Positions 48,350 to 57,560 of a stretch of 64,000 nt of DNA are shown here, one piece after another. The position numbers and the translations under genes were made by a program. Position 1 is the stretch's first letter. Each line of letters starts with the position of its first letter. This stretch comes from Tenodera sinensis (Eukaryota; Arthropoda; Insecta; Mantodea; Mantidae), in NCBI GenBank assembly GCA_030765045.1, contig CM060965.1, positions 149,816,874 to 149,880,873 of the forward strand. The letters are read 5' to 3'. The notes under the pieces are model-generated. The model had not been told where the DNA came from, ran no database searches, and was given only the letters and a program-made list of their open reading frames with translations.

Positions 48350-49379
48350 TGTAACGGATTAATTGGGGGGGGGGGGGGGAGCACGAACGGCAGTTTCAAG
48401 AGCCAAAAAGAGAGGGTGGCCGGCAAAAGATGGAACAGCTTGAGATGACGTCGGCGACAAAAGCCGGTTGCCTATGGGTTTCTACTGCGTGGTGAGTGTG
48501 TGGTTGAGAGTCTACCGTGAGATGTGACCAGGTGTGGGTCAGCCATCAGCAAGGGGAAGTAGAACCCGGGCACCAGTGCAAGTGGTTGGCACGGCGATCA
48601 GTCGTGGGAAGTGCAGGACAGGCGCATAAGCCTAATCCTGCTAGTTACACGTAATTCGACTTGGTGCATGTGGTTCCCTTTGGCAAAGGAGCGGTATGGA
48701 CTTCTGAGGTGATTGTGCCAGTTAAGGCTGGTAAGAGACGTCGCCTATGTGCAAAGGAGGCTTCGATGAATGGCTGTGAAACCAGAGGACACCGTTGTAC
48801 ACTGTCGACCAGGGCGTGGCTATTCCAGGCTGAAAGTTCTCCGTACATCCTAGATCTTCTAGTGCCGACATCGGGATGAGTATCAGTTTAGTTAATAATA
48901 CTTTGTAGGAGTGGGAAAACTCCAGAGGGACAGTTAACAAAGGGGGATTGCTCTGTATGAGGCCCTTTATCAGTAAACCGGAGAGCAACTCGGTATAGGT
49001 GGATATTGTCACAGACTGTACGTAAGATTTCCAGTTAGTATTTTCTCTGTAATTTTCTGATTTCAAATATAGGAAAGGTTCTTGTTTTCATTTTAGAATT
49101 TTCATGTTAATATTTAACAGCGTCCATTATCAAATTTGTAGTTTCATTTTAATATTTATAGGTTATTATGTAACGGAATTCATTTTTAAAATTATTGTTG
49201 TCTTTAATAATTGCTTGTTAATGTTTAACACTTTTCATTATAATAAATGTTATGTTATGCTGTAGTTTGTTGTGTTACTTGGTAGTATCCTGTCACGATC
49301 CTGCGGAATACGTTAGTAAGGAAAGGGAAAGGGAAAGGTAGTAGGTGTAAGTAAAACGCAAAAGGAGGCGTAACAGTAC
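48346..49379. mobile_element. Solo LTR (1,026 bp) with GTAC target-site duplication
   Basis: The segment 48350-49375 starts TGTAACGG and ends GGCGTAACA, the TG...CA form of an LTR, and is flanked on both sides by GTAC (48346-48349 and 49376-49379). A 4-bp duplication fits Ty3/Gypsy-type integration. The 5' part is GC-richer with a run of about 14 G (48366-48380). A possible polyadenylation signal AATAAA lies at 49242-49247, followed by GT-rich sequence, and a GGGAAA repeat is near 49325. No gag or pol is present, as expected after LTR-LTR recombination. Strand is not fixed, but the AATAAA position favours plus. The empty site can be read from intact family R copies. Confidence 0.85.
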
Positions 49380-49515
49380 CTACAAGGAAGCTCTTAATAA
49401 AGCCATTGTTGCGAACATTTACCTGGATTAACATAACGTGATTAGAAGAGTAAGCGCTTTTATACATAATTAAGAGCGGGTACAGAAAGTAATTGTCAGC
49501 GCATCAGATTTTTAA
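49376..49515 (-). mobile_element. Family R element, copy I, 5' part
   Basis: GTACCTACAAGGAAG restarts copy I exactly after the LTR duplication, aligning with TTGCACCTACAAGGAA of intact copies. It ends AGCGCATCAGATTTTT, the family 5' end in reverse. Confidence 0.78.
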
Positions 49516-49599
49516 ACAATCTTCAGCTAATTAAATCATTGAAGTTAAATTTTTGAAGTGATGATTACCGTATGAAATTTAAGCTGGCTGCGTTGTTTT

Positions 49600-49985
49600 A
49601 AAACTTTATCACCGTCCTTCACTGGATCTTACGAGCGCTTTCGAAGACCCCATTGACTTCAACCTCTAGACGTCGACGATGTAGTATCACTAGGAACTGG
49701 ACCTGGTGACATCTCTGGAACTCCAATGGTACTACCTCTCTCTTCGGTAGATGGCTCTAGTAACTCAGTATTGGATCAAAATTGGTTTTAAAGTTTTATG
49801 TGTTGGCCCATTTCATGATAGCAATTCCAGAAATGGTTGGCGGCAGAATATTTATCCAATTGGTTTAATTTAATGTTTCTTTGTGTTCGTTGAGTCTGGT
49901 TTTCAAATTGCTTTTTGTTTTGCCAAAGTAGGTAGTTGCACACACTTGGCCAATCAATTTCATAAATACCTGATTTTTGCAAAGT
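49600..49985 (-). pseudogene. Penelope-like element GIY-YIG endonuclease fragment
   Basis: The minus strand from 49982 reads KSGIYEIDWPSVCNYLLWQ, then FENQTQRTQRNIKLNQLDKY and NHFWNCYHEMGQHIKL. This matches the GIY-YIG endonuclease of Penelope-like elements: GIYEI is the GIY motif, and the YIG motif is altered to YLLW. The EH.RNI and GHE.... patterns follow. Downstream, GTCTTCGAAAGCGC (about 49635-49650 in reverse) lies where the 3' motif is expected. The change in the second motif suggests loss of activity. Confidence 0.78.
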
Positions 49986-50603
49986 ATCAAGAGTATTACG
50001 TAAAGGTGCATTCAGGGCGTTTTTTTCACCACATTATAAATTGGGAAAAATAAATATGTTAAACAATACATAGAGTTTTAAAACCTATGTAACTACCAGC
50101 GGGTGCCAACTGGAATAGGCACTTCCGGTTCTACGTCGTTCTGCCAAGGTCACTGTTGTGAAAGGTATATTTCGAGCGCTGCACGTCAATTTTAGAACAT
50201 GTGACTGTCAACAGATGTCTCTTTTTACCGGATGTCAATGGAGGTAGAGCAAGCATCAGTGATGCCAATATTCGTTATTATGGGGGTATCGTTTAATGAA
50301 ACAATTTAACAGGAAATTCTGAATAAAACAATAAAACGAAGGAATAAATTGTACAATAAAAGGAATTACCTAATGACCGAACTGATTCAATACCAAATAT
50401 GAATACATTACAGATCTAGTTTCGTAATTGAATGGAGTGTAATTTGGCGATGTGACACGCAGTGACGTAATTTAGAAGTGTTTTTAATTTGAAACATGGT
50501 TAACGTTTGTGATATTATTAACGGCAGCGGAGCGAAAATAAATCTGGAAAAAATATTCTTGTATTTGTAAAACTCGCAAGATTTTAAATATGTGCTAGAG
50601 TGT
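49986..50603. promoter_or_regulatory. Possible promoter region of the candidate gene
   Basis: The 600 bp upstream of the candidate first exon is moderately GC-richer in two patches (50105-50240 and 50450-50540) and contains TGACGTAA at 50463-50470, a CRE-like octamer. No clear TATA box is seen. The call rests on position only. A short upstream reading frame ATG TGC TAG begins at 50590. Confidence 0.3.
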
Positions 50604-53275
50604 ATGAGCGGCAAGAGGAAACAAAACTATTGTTACAAGGTCGTTGGTAAGTATGATTCATGTATTAAATACATAAATGTAAAATGATATCAGTTAAATC
50701 ATCACATAACCTGAATTGTAATGTATCTGCATTACTTATTTTCAATATAGAACTGTGTTGGTATGGACTTGACTAATATTACTTTTTGCAAATCAGCTAT
50801 AGTTCGAATCTACTCCGCTTAGAATGATAACATTAATAATAAATTGCATAGTAGCTTGATAGTTCATGAACTATGAGTCAGCAACAAAAGTCCATTCGGA
50901 AACCTATTTAAAATTTGTAGTTGTTAGAAGACTAGAATTGAAAGCCTTTTCATCCTCATTTTAATATTAAATTCACTTTTGCATTCTCCAGAACTGTGCA
51001 TATTACAAAATGAACTACTGCAGTGCTCGACACCTCCAGAAGTGCATCTTCAGGACTGTGGCACAAATTTCCTTCATTTATCATTTGAAGTATGTTATAT
51101 TTAATACATTTTCCACTTTGCTGCAATAACCCAATGGCACACTCATTGCTACATTATCTTTTCTTCAATTTTGTCACTGTGAGAGATTAGTACACACAAT
51201 CTGAATATTGTTGGTACAGCATTATGACATGGCCTAGAATCACATGCTAAGATAAAGTTCTTTGTAAAAACATATTGCTGTTTTATCAAGAAAATCATTC
51301 AAATTTACAAACTTCAGTAATGAAAGATGTGGTAAAATGCCTGGTATTCATAAGTTGTAGCAATGTTTCAGTCTGCAGCACTATCTTAATATTGTTGTGA
51401 TCTTACTGGTACATAGTTCATGGTATCCTCACAAGAAAATAATTTCTTTGGAGAACCATTGAGATGAGATTAAAGCCGGTATCCCACGGTCCAACTTTTT
51501 TGACCAAACGTTTTGTATCCAATGGAATTGTACACAAAAGAAACAGTGACTGTCACACTATGATGAATTTTGGTCCAACACAAATGACAGTTCACGTAGC
51601 AAGTGTGAAAAATAAACATGACAGAAGCAAATATTAATTTAGCGATTACTATATTAAGTATAGGTTTGCGATATATTTCCATGAGTCTATGTAGAAAGAA
51701 AAGATGTACTACAAGTAAAAGACGTTGGTGGGCACGGTCATGAGAACAGGACACGGGCCAGGGTATATTGGGTCTGCTACAGAACAAATTGAGGTTAGAG
51801 GAATTGGAAAATTATGGCAATTTTCTGCAAATTAGCGAAGCTTTATTTCTCAACCGTTTACTTCCTGTAGAAGGCAATATTTCACACTAGGACACAAATG
51901 AGACAACCTATTACAGTGCGAAAGAGATAAGGTACAATTGTAATGGTTTTAATCTTAGTATACATGGACAGGGGATTTGAACTCATTTCATAACGTAAAA
52001 TTTGAACACACTGTAAACTGGGTTTCTTATTATTTGTGAAGTTTAGCTATGTAATGGCCACCTTAGTAATGTATGTTAATGGTCACGAAAAATCGTTAAT
52101 GAATCTTCCAGAAAAAGTTTAAACGTTTTATTAAAACACCCATCACATTAAAAGAACCATGAGCCATATATATAAAACAACTGACTACATGTTGCCTGCA
52201 CAGTCTGCCATATTGCTTTGTTACTGATGCTGATTTAGCTATTTTCAAGTTGTTTGATGAAAAAATTAGATGCAACAAAATTGTATCCAACTCTCAGTGT
52301 CCCACGATGCTCTTTTGTTGTATACAATGCTTTGTACTAGTATGTTGGACCGTGGACATCAGCATAAGTAAAAATATTGAAATAAAGAAACAAGTTTATG
52401 GTAAATAAGTAATACTACAATGTTGCATTTACAAAATTAGAGAAGTTTTGATCAGTGTTGTTGCTGAGAATGAAGAGAGAATGTGATTATAAGTGTCAGG
52501 ATATTTTATAGTTAGTGATGAGCCAGCTAAATTATAGTATCCTGAAAAAACCAAATGTTGTCATTCGGTTTAGCCATTCATATAAACATGTTGAAATATA
52601 ATTGGACCAATAAAAACAGTTTTCTTTTCAATATTCATACACCTGATGTTACAATTGTATTTGGTTCTGTGTTGCATTAAAATTATATTTGCAGCACAGG
52701 TGTAAACAGAATTTTAGCCACAAAACTGTAATTAATGATCTTAGATATACTCTTCCTCATTTATTAATTGCTCAATTTGTTCAGAATATTTGCCATTGTA
52801 TTAGGTTATGTTTATTTAAATGTAAATATACTTTGGACATTGCACTAGGTGAAGTATAATAGCTATTTGACAAGTTTGTTTTTGGTCGAGATCATTTAAT
52901 AGTTTGGGGTATAATTACAACAATGCTATTCTTGTGTTAGAGATATATACAAGAAAAAATTAGTTTTTTTATGGATGCATTTTAACTAATATAGTTCTCA
53001 GCGTCCCATTGGGAATGACAGATTGCTTAATTTTGCTCAGAGGTCTCCTTAATTGGGCTTGAGGCCCTTCTTTGTGCTGTATATCTACAACACAGGATAC
53101 TTCTCTTCTGAAGGAAGCTGTGCTAGAAATTTTTATGCCTGAAAATCCTCGCCCTCAGCCACATTCAAACACCCAGGGCACATACACAAAATCAACAATC
53201 AGTGTGCAGCCAAGTCACCAACAATATAGAAAGAAATCTGCTTTGTATCAAGCAGGCTTAGAAACTAGAATTTAA
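50604..53275 (+). CDS. Candidate host gene, small multi-exon protein of unknown function
   Basis: Three exons join in phase. Exon 1, 50604-50646 (MSGKRKQNYCYKVV plus one base), ends in a strong donor G|GTAAGT. Exon 2, 50992-51089, follows TTTGCATTCTCCAG, reads ELCILQNELLQCSTPPEVHL then QDCGTNFLHLSFE, and ends at GAA|GTATGT. Exon 3, 53096-53275, follows CTACAACACAG and reads DTSLLKEAVLEIFMPENPRP then a Gln/Ser/Thr-rich tail to TAA 53273-53275. Exons 1 and 2 total 141 bases, so exon 3 is entered in frame; the product would be 106 residues. An in-frame stop at 50568 supports the start. I do not recognise the family. An alternative last exon with a membrane segment is given separately. Intron 2 contains a TIR element. 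The model is inferred by eye and needs transcript evidence. Confidence 0.5.
51482..52356. mobile_element. TIR element of about 875 bp inside intron 2
   Basis: The left end CCCACGGTCCAAC (51483-51495) and right end GTTGGACCGTGG (52344-52355) are inverted. Weaker inverted similarity continues for about 55 bp inward (left GTATCC...TTGTACACAAAAG; right CTTTTGTTGTATACAATGC). No transposase was recognised, so it is a non-autonomous DNA element. The superfamily is unclear, and flanking duplications were not established. Confidence 0.65.
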
Positions 53276-53433
53276 TATGTTTTGAACTGATCAGTAGTAC
53301 TATAGAATACGCACTCAGAGTAGGAAATTGTACCAAACTAAATTTTGATTGCGATGGGGCTTGAAATCGTTTTGAAATGAACTATATGAAATACTGATGA
53401 ATTATTTGCACTGTTTCCTGTTGTTTGTTTCAG

Positions 53434-53516
53434 GAGAGCATAATTGGATTTGGCAGCACCTACCATGGATAGCGTTATATGTACTATGTATATTTTTCAT
53501 ACTGCTTGGTTGCTGA
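53434..53516 (+). CDS. Candidate alternative last exon encoding a hydrophobic C-terminal tail
   Basis: A strong acceptor (pyrimidine-rich TTTCCTGTTGTTTGTTTCAG, ending at 53433) opens an exon that in one frame reads EHNWIWQHLPWIALYVLCIF then FILLGC and stops at TGA 53514-53516. The last 17 or so residues would form a single membrane span at the C-terminus, as in tail-anchored proteins. This frame needs an upstream exon ending after one base of a codon. Within exon 3 the only fitting GT sites are weak (after 53201, GTGTGC, or after 53213, GTCACC). Possible poly(A) signals (ATTAAA, 53639-53644) follow. The link to the upstream exons is inference. Confidence 0.4.
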
Positions 53517-54110
53517 CACTGTCTCATGTACTAATTTTAAACATTTTATAAACTATGAATGCCATAGAGACAATCTCAAATTTCAGGTCTTTCTCTTAAT
53601 ACATTCTTTCATAAACTTGTGCAGAAAATAATGTACATATTAAAGTGTAATTGCTTTTCAAACTCTTATTAAACATAGGCATTAACATGACTTCTTTGTT
53701 CTCTATTTGAAATAGTGCTGGTTTTTTTGTACATAGTTGTTGGTGTATGTTCATTTAGAATCTATTTAGTTTTTTATTCCTTGGTCACTAAGGTTATCTT
53801 TCAGAAGTTTGTTTTAACATTATTACTAATTTACTGTGTACAAAAAAAGTTGCATTACACATAACCTTGTGCTACCCTTTACTGTTTTCCTCTGCCATTA
53901 ACCCAATGTGTACTTATAATTGCTGTAAGCTTTGAAATTCTTGAGAGAAAGAAAATTAAAATATATTGCATAGTCTCAACAATTTGTGTGATATTACGTT
54001 CTCCATCAGATTACTAAAGTTGTGATTAATTGAAGACAAATATTCATACATAGAAAAAAATGTCAAGTTTAGAAGTGGCTTCTTCTTGCCAATCTTATAT
54101 TCAGGAATTG
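53517..54110. other. AT-rich stretch, possible 3' UTR
   Basis: This would be the 3' untranslated region if the last-exon model is right; several ATTAAA/AATAAT-like signals occur near 53640-53680. No other feature. Confidence 0.3.
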
Positions 54111-54113
54111 ATT

Positions 54114-54322
54114 GAACTTCTTTCGAAGTCACATCTCGCGCACTCATGAATTGTTTAGAGCACATTTCAAATTTTCACATATTAGCATAATATGCATTAC
54201 ATCAGCTACTTGGACAAGAATCATGTAGCTCATGTAGTGCGTATTACGCTAATATGTGAAAATTTAAAATGTGCCGGAAACAATTCATGAGTGCGCGAAT
54301 TGTGATTTCGAAAGAAATCGGC
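54114..54322. repeat. Foldback: about 96-bp imperfect inverted repeat
   Basis: The left arm 54114-54209 pairs with 54224-54322 in reverse complement, with scattered mismatches, around a loop of about 14 bases. Shared blocks include ATTTTCACATATTAGC with its complement and GCGCACTCATGAATTGTTT with its complement. No coding content. It is longer and older (more diverged) than the foldback at 23826. Confidence 0.88.
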
Positions 54323-54489
54323 ATTTGATTTTGGCGCGGAATAGGCACGAAGGAAGGATGGATGTAGTTCGGTCGATATAGAGGCGTACTGCATTATCGA
54401 TGGATCGTTAGTTCGCGCCGGTGCCGTTGTGAAAGGTAGCGACATCAGCGCCATTTGTGACATCATCCTCTAACACAGAGTCGATCATC

Positions 54490-55380
54490 TGGTATAATCT
54501 GTGGTAACTACTTTAACTCGGAACAGAAAAATTGAACCAGTGCATAATTGTTTGTTAAAAGATGTTTCAAATGCCAACCTTGACTTCCGGAGCATAGTTG
54601 ATAACGTCGTTGTAAATCACTGCTCCCCCCCCCCCTCTCCGAGTGCTTTAAAAATACCAGGCTTTTTGCGAACATCATCAAATGCTACAAAGCGTCTGAA
54701 GTACCCCATAGAAGGAAAACATCTGAGGCGACTAGTTCTGGTGAAGACGCTGGCCATGCTTTTGGTGCTCATCTATCAATCCAGCGATCACAATACATTA
54801 CACTTACGCCATCCCTTACGTACCGTAATAATGTACGGTTACCCCATCGCCTTGGAACCATATTAAGTGGCGTACTCCTTATGCAACATCTTACAGAAGT
54901 TCAGCAGAGAATGGGATACAAACACTAGGTAAATGTGCTCCCTCAAACGCGGAGATACTAGCAGGGGCCGATAAATGTATCATTCACAATGCCAGTCCAA
55001 ATGTTCACTGCCAACCGGTTGTTAATTTGTAACTTTAATATTTGTAGGACTTTCCTCAGCGCAAATTCTTACGTATGTCAAACATACCCTCTCGTGTGAA
55101 AATCTTCTTGTGCGTCCACAATATGGTTATGCGAAATATTGGTACAGCAATCATTAATGAAGAATCAGTGGACAAATTGTAGTCGGGGTCGCGGCTAAAG
55201 TAATGTGGTCCTGTGCTTGAACTCGGTCGATATGATAGGGCTGTAATTGCTGGTCACGCAGAACTCTACTAACCGAAGACTGGCTTCTATGCATGGCATG
55301 CGCTATTGCTCCTGTGCCTGTGGACGGAGAATGATTATGGACCCATAGACAACCTTCTGCTGCAGAGCCACTGTTCTTAC
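54490..55380 (-). pseudogene. Heavily decayed mariner-type transposase relic
   Basis: The minus strand starts STGTGAIAHAMHRSQSSVSR then VLRDQQLQPYHIDRVQA near 55330-55260. This matches the helix-turn-helix and linker of the transposase family seen at the start of the window (pattern VSR.LR...LHPYH..RVQ.L). Later, IWTGIVNDTFIGP (about 55000-54960) matches VW.GIV.D.L.GP. Finally DDVRKKPGIFKALGE (about 54690-54640) matches the DVR..PGIFERVR end. Frames change between blocks. The catalytic HDGAPPH block was not found. A run of C at 54624-54634 lies inside. Confidence 0.7.
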
Positions 55381-55390
55381 CTTTCGTTTT

Positions 55391-55614
55391 GTTGCTCTGG
55401 GTGGCTCAGTTGGTTACACTCGCCTGCTGATCCCAAGGTAAAAGGTTCAAATCCTGCCTAGACTGGTGATATGTAAGTGAGGTTGAACGTGGTAGCTTCA
55501 TTTCATTAGATTTACTGGTAAGTAAAATAACTTTTGCGGGGCAAAATTCCGGTACACCGGTGGCGCTGATATGATATTTGCAGTTGGCAGCGTCGTTACA
55601 ATTAAAACACTATT
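55391..55614 (+). mobile_element. tRNA-derived SINE (third type)
   Basis: The head has TGGCTCAGTTGG (A-box region, 55402-55413) and GGTTCAAATCC (B box, 55444-55454), in normal tRNA spacing. The body runs to CAGCGTCGTTACAATTAAAA near 55600-55610, which looks like a SINE tail. It sits at the 5' edge of the mariner relic and may have inserted there. Confidence 0.7.
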
Positions 55615-56834
55615 TTTGTTGACTATTATTACTAATAATTATTATTGTTGTGGTTACTATTTTTGTTATCATTATTGTTATTATTGTTATTATTTTTATT
55701 ATTTATTTATTAATTAAATTTCTTTGGAGTCCAAAACACTTGTTTTGGGAAAGTTCCTGTTTTAGATATACGGCAGTAATGATTCTGTGACGAACAAGGG
55801 CAAATGTCACCAAGGGTAAGGCTCATCCTCCTAAGATTTCGTGTCTTTTCGCATTTTCTGAAGCAGCACCATAAACGTAATGCATGTCTGCCAATTCTGA
55901 GCACGTAAAGTGGAACAGTTTTACAACAGACTATAAAACTGAGAAGTACTTTCAGTAAACGGAAATCATGTTGGCTGAGATTGTCTATCGATGCGTCTTT
56001 TAGAAACCATAAAGTTAGAATGTGCTGTATAGTATACAACAGTCACGCACCACCTTAGAGAAACGCAGGTTTTATATTACAGTGATACAAAAATGTTAAA
56101 GAGAACACAAGAAATATTCCATAATGCAAAGTTAACAAACCATAAACTAATGTTGAATGTGTTTTTCATTTCTATGTATCACATTGGGCGAGGTATATAT
56201 TAGATATTCCAGGACTCCAACAGGATCTATCTCACAGTACCTCATCTAGTCTGAATTTAGGTTTGAAAACTGTTAATTCTGTACATAATATTAATTTCCT
56301 GTTGAAATGTATTAATACAATGTGTAAAGCTCAATGGAAAAATTTCAGAGATTGTTTTCTCATACAGCGAGAAGAAAACATGTTATAACAATATGGATCG
56401 AAAAATGCATAATTACAACTTTGTTCCACTTTTATGCTAGTGTTCATGCGTTATGTTATGAAGTTTTGAAGGTGTGTTTTGATGCACACGCGTGTGTGTT
56501 TGCGTGCGCGCTTCTTAGAGCTTCTAAACCGTTGCACCGATTTCGCCACACTTTGTAGGATAATCTTTGACATAAGACAGAAAATAATGTACAGCTTAGA
56601 ATTCGAAATTAAACCCCCCTATTTAACAATTAATTATTTAATTTTATGTAATGTCCACAATGCGTACACGATCATCTATGTTTTTGTCAAACCTTACACA
56701 AAGTTCTTCAATCAAAAAAACAATAATAGCTTAAATTTCCACGGCCTCACCAAACAACAAGGGAACAATAGATTCCAATAATATTCGTTGATGTACTCTC
56801 TGACATAGCTCTTGGAGTGATGACACATCAGATT
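55615..56834. other. Unassigned region with degenerate ATT repeats
   Basis: Imperfect ATT/TTG repeats at 55620-55710. 56490-56560 has GTGTGTTTGCGTGCGCGC followed by a segment resembling repeat text (CCGTTGCACCGATTTC), family unknown. Confidence 0.4.
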
Positions 56835-56843
56835 TGGTCTTTG

Positions 56844-56847
<4 letters not shown>
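56835..56847. repeat. LINE target-site duplication, left copy
   Basis: TGGTCTTTGTTTT, repeated exactly at 62275-62287 on the other side of the LINE. Because the LINE poly(A) tail reads as T here, the last few T of this copy overlap the tail, so the certain part is TGGTCTTTG plus at least some T. Confidence 0.88.

Positions 56848-56869
<22 letters not shown>
56844..56869 (-). repeat. LINE poly(A) tail (T run on the plus strand)
   Basis: 26 T between the left target duplication and the 3' UTR of the LINE. Its presence and position show retrotransposition in the minus orientation. Confidence 0.93.
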
Positions 56870-56875
<6 letters not shown>

Positions 56876-57009
56876 TTTAGAGTCGCTTTAACAATTAAGT
56901 CATATCGCAACTATTCTATGAAATACAGCGGTATACAATAAATTTAGTACAATTATTTTACCAAAAACATGAGAATACAATCAAATCAGTACAACAAGTA
57001 TCTTTCATA

Positions 57010-57560
57010 TTATATTTTCGCATGCAAGCCCGTACCTTTGAGAAATGATAACACCCTTCTGCAGTTGGATGGCGTGTTCAGAGTGGTGGATAAGTCTCCA
57101 GTGATGTGATGAAGCTGTCGTTGTGTAGCGTATTGCTTACATTCTGTGAGGAGATGTTTTACTGTGAGGCGGGTGTTGCAGACTTCACATTGTGGTGGCT
57201 GGCCTTTGCTGAGGAGGTATGAGTGGGTTAACCTTGTATGACCAATGAGGAGACGTGAGATAATCACCTGCTCTTTCCTGCTAAGAGAATAGACAGGGGA
57301 AGTATTGGTGTCTCCTTTCCTTACCATGTGTAGTTTTTCTGGAGGCGATTGATTCCAGGCCTGTTTCCATCTTGTTTTTAGTAGTTTGGAGAAGTACTTT
57401 GTAATATCACGATAAGGTACTGCTTGGTGTTCATGTGTGTCTGTTAACCGACTTGCTTCTTTAGCAGCTTTGTCCGCTTCTTCATTGCCCTTAATGCCGC
57501 AGTGTGAAGGGACCCAAATGAAAGTAACTATTTTATTTTTATTTAGAGCAATGGAATAAA
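57010..57560 (-). pseudogene. LINE ORF2 part 3: RNase H end and C-terminal zinc knuckle
   Basis: After the frameshift the third frame reads NKIVTFIWVPSHCGIKGNEE then ADKAAKEASRL, the last RNase H block with its final Asp. It runs on to SRLLIGHTRLTHSYLL and CEVCNTRLTVKHLLTEC, a C-X2-C-X7-H-X4-C knuckle typical of the C-terminus of I, R1 and jockey-like ORF2 proteins. The stop is at 57010. A shorter frame beginning at GTG/ATG 57327 is just part of it. Confidence 0.9.

Noticed and set aside
54501..54866. 121-codon plus-strand frame
   Set aside because: It lies antisense to a mariner relic and spans a C homopolymer.
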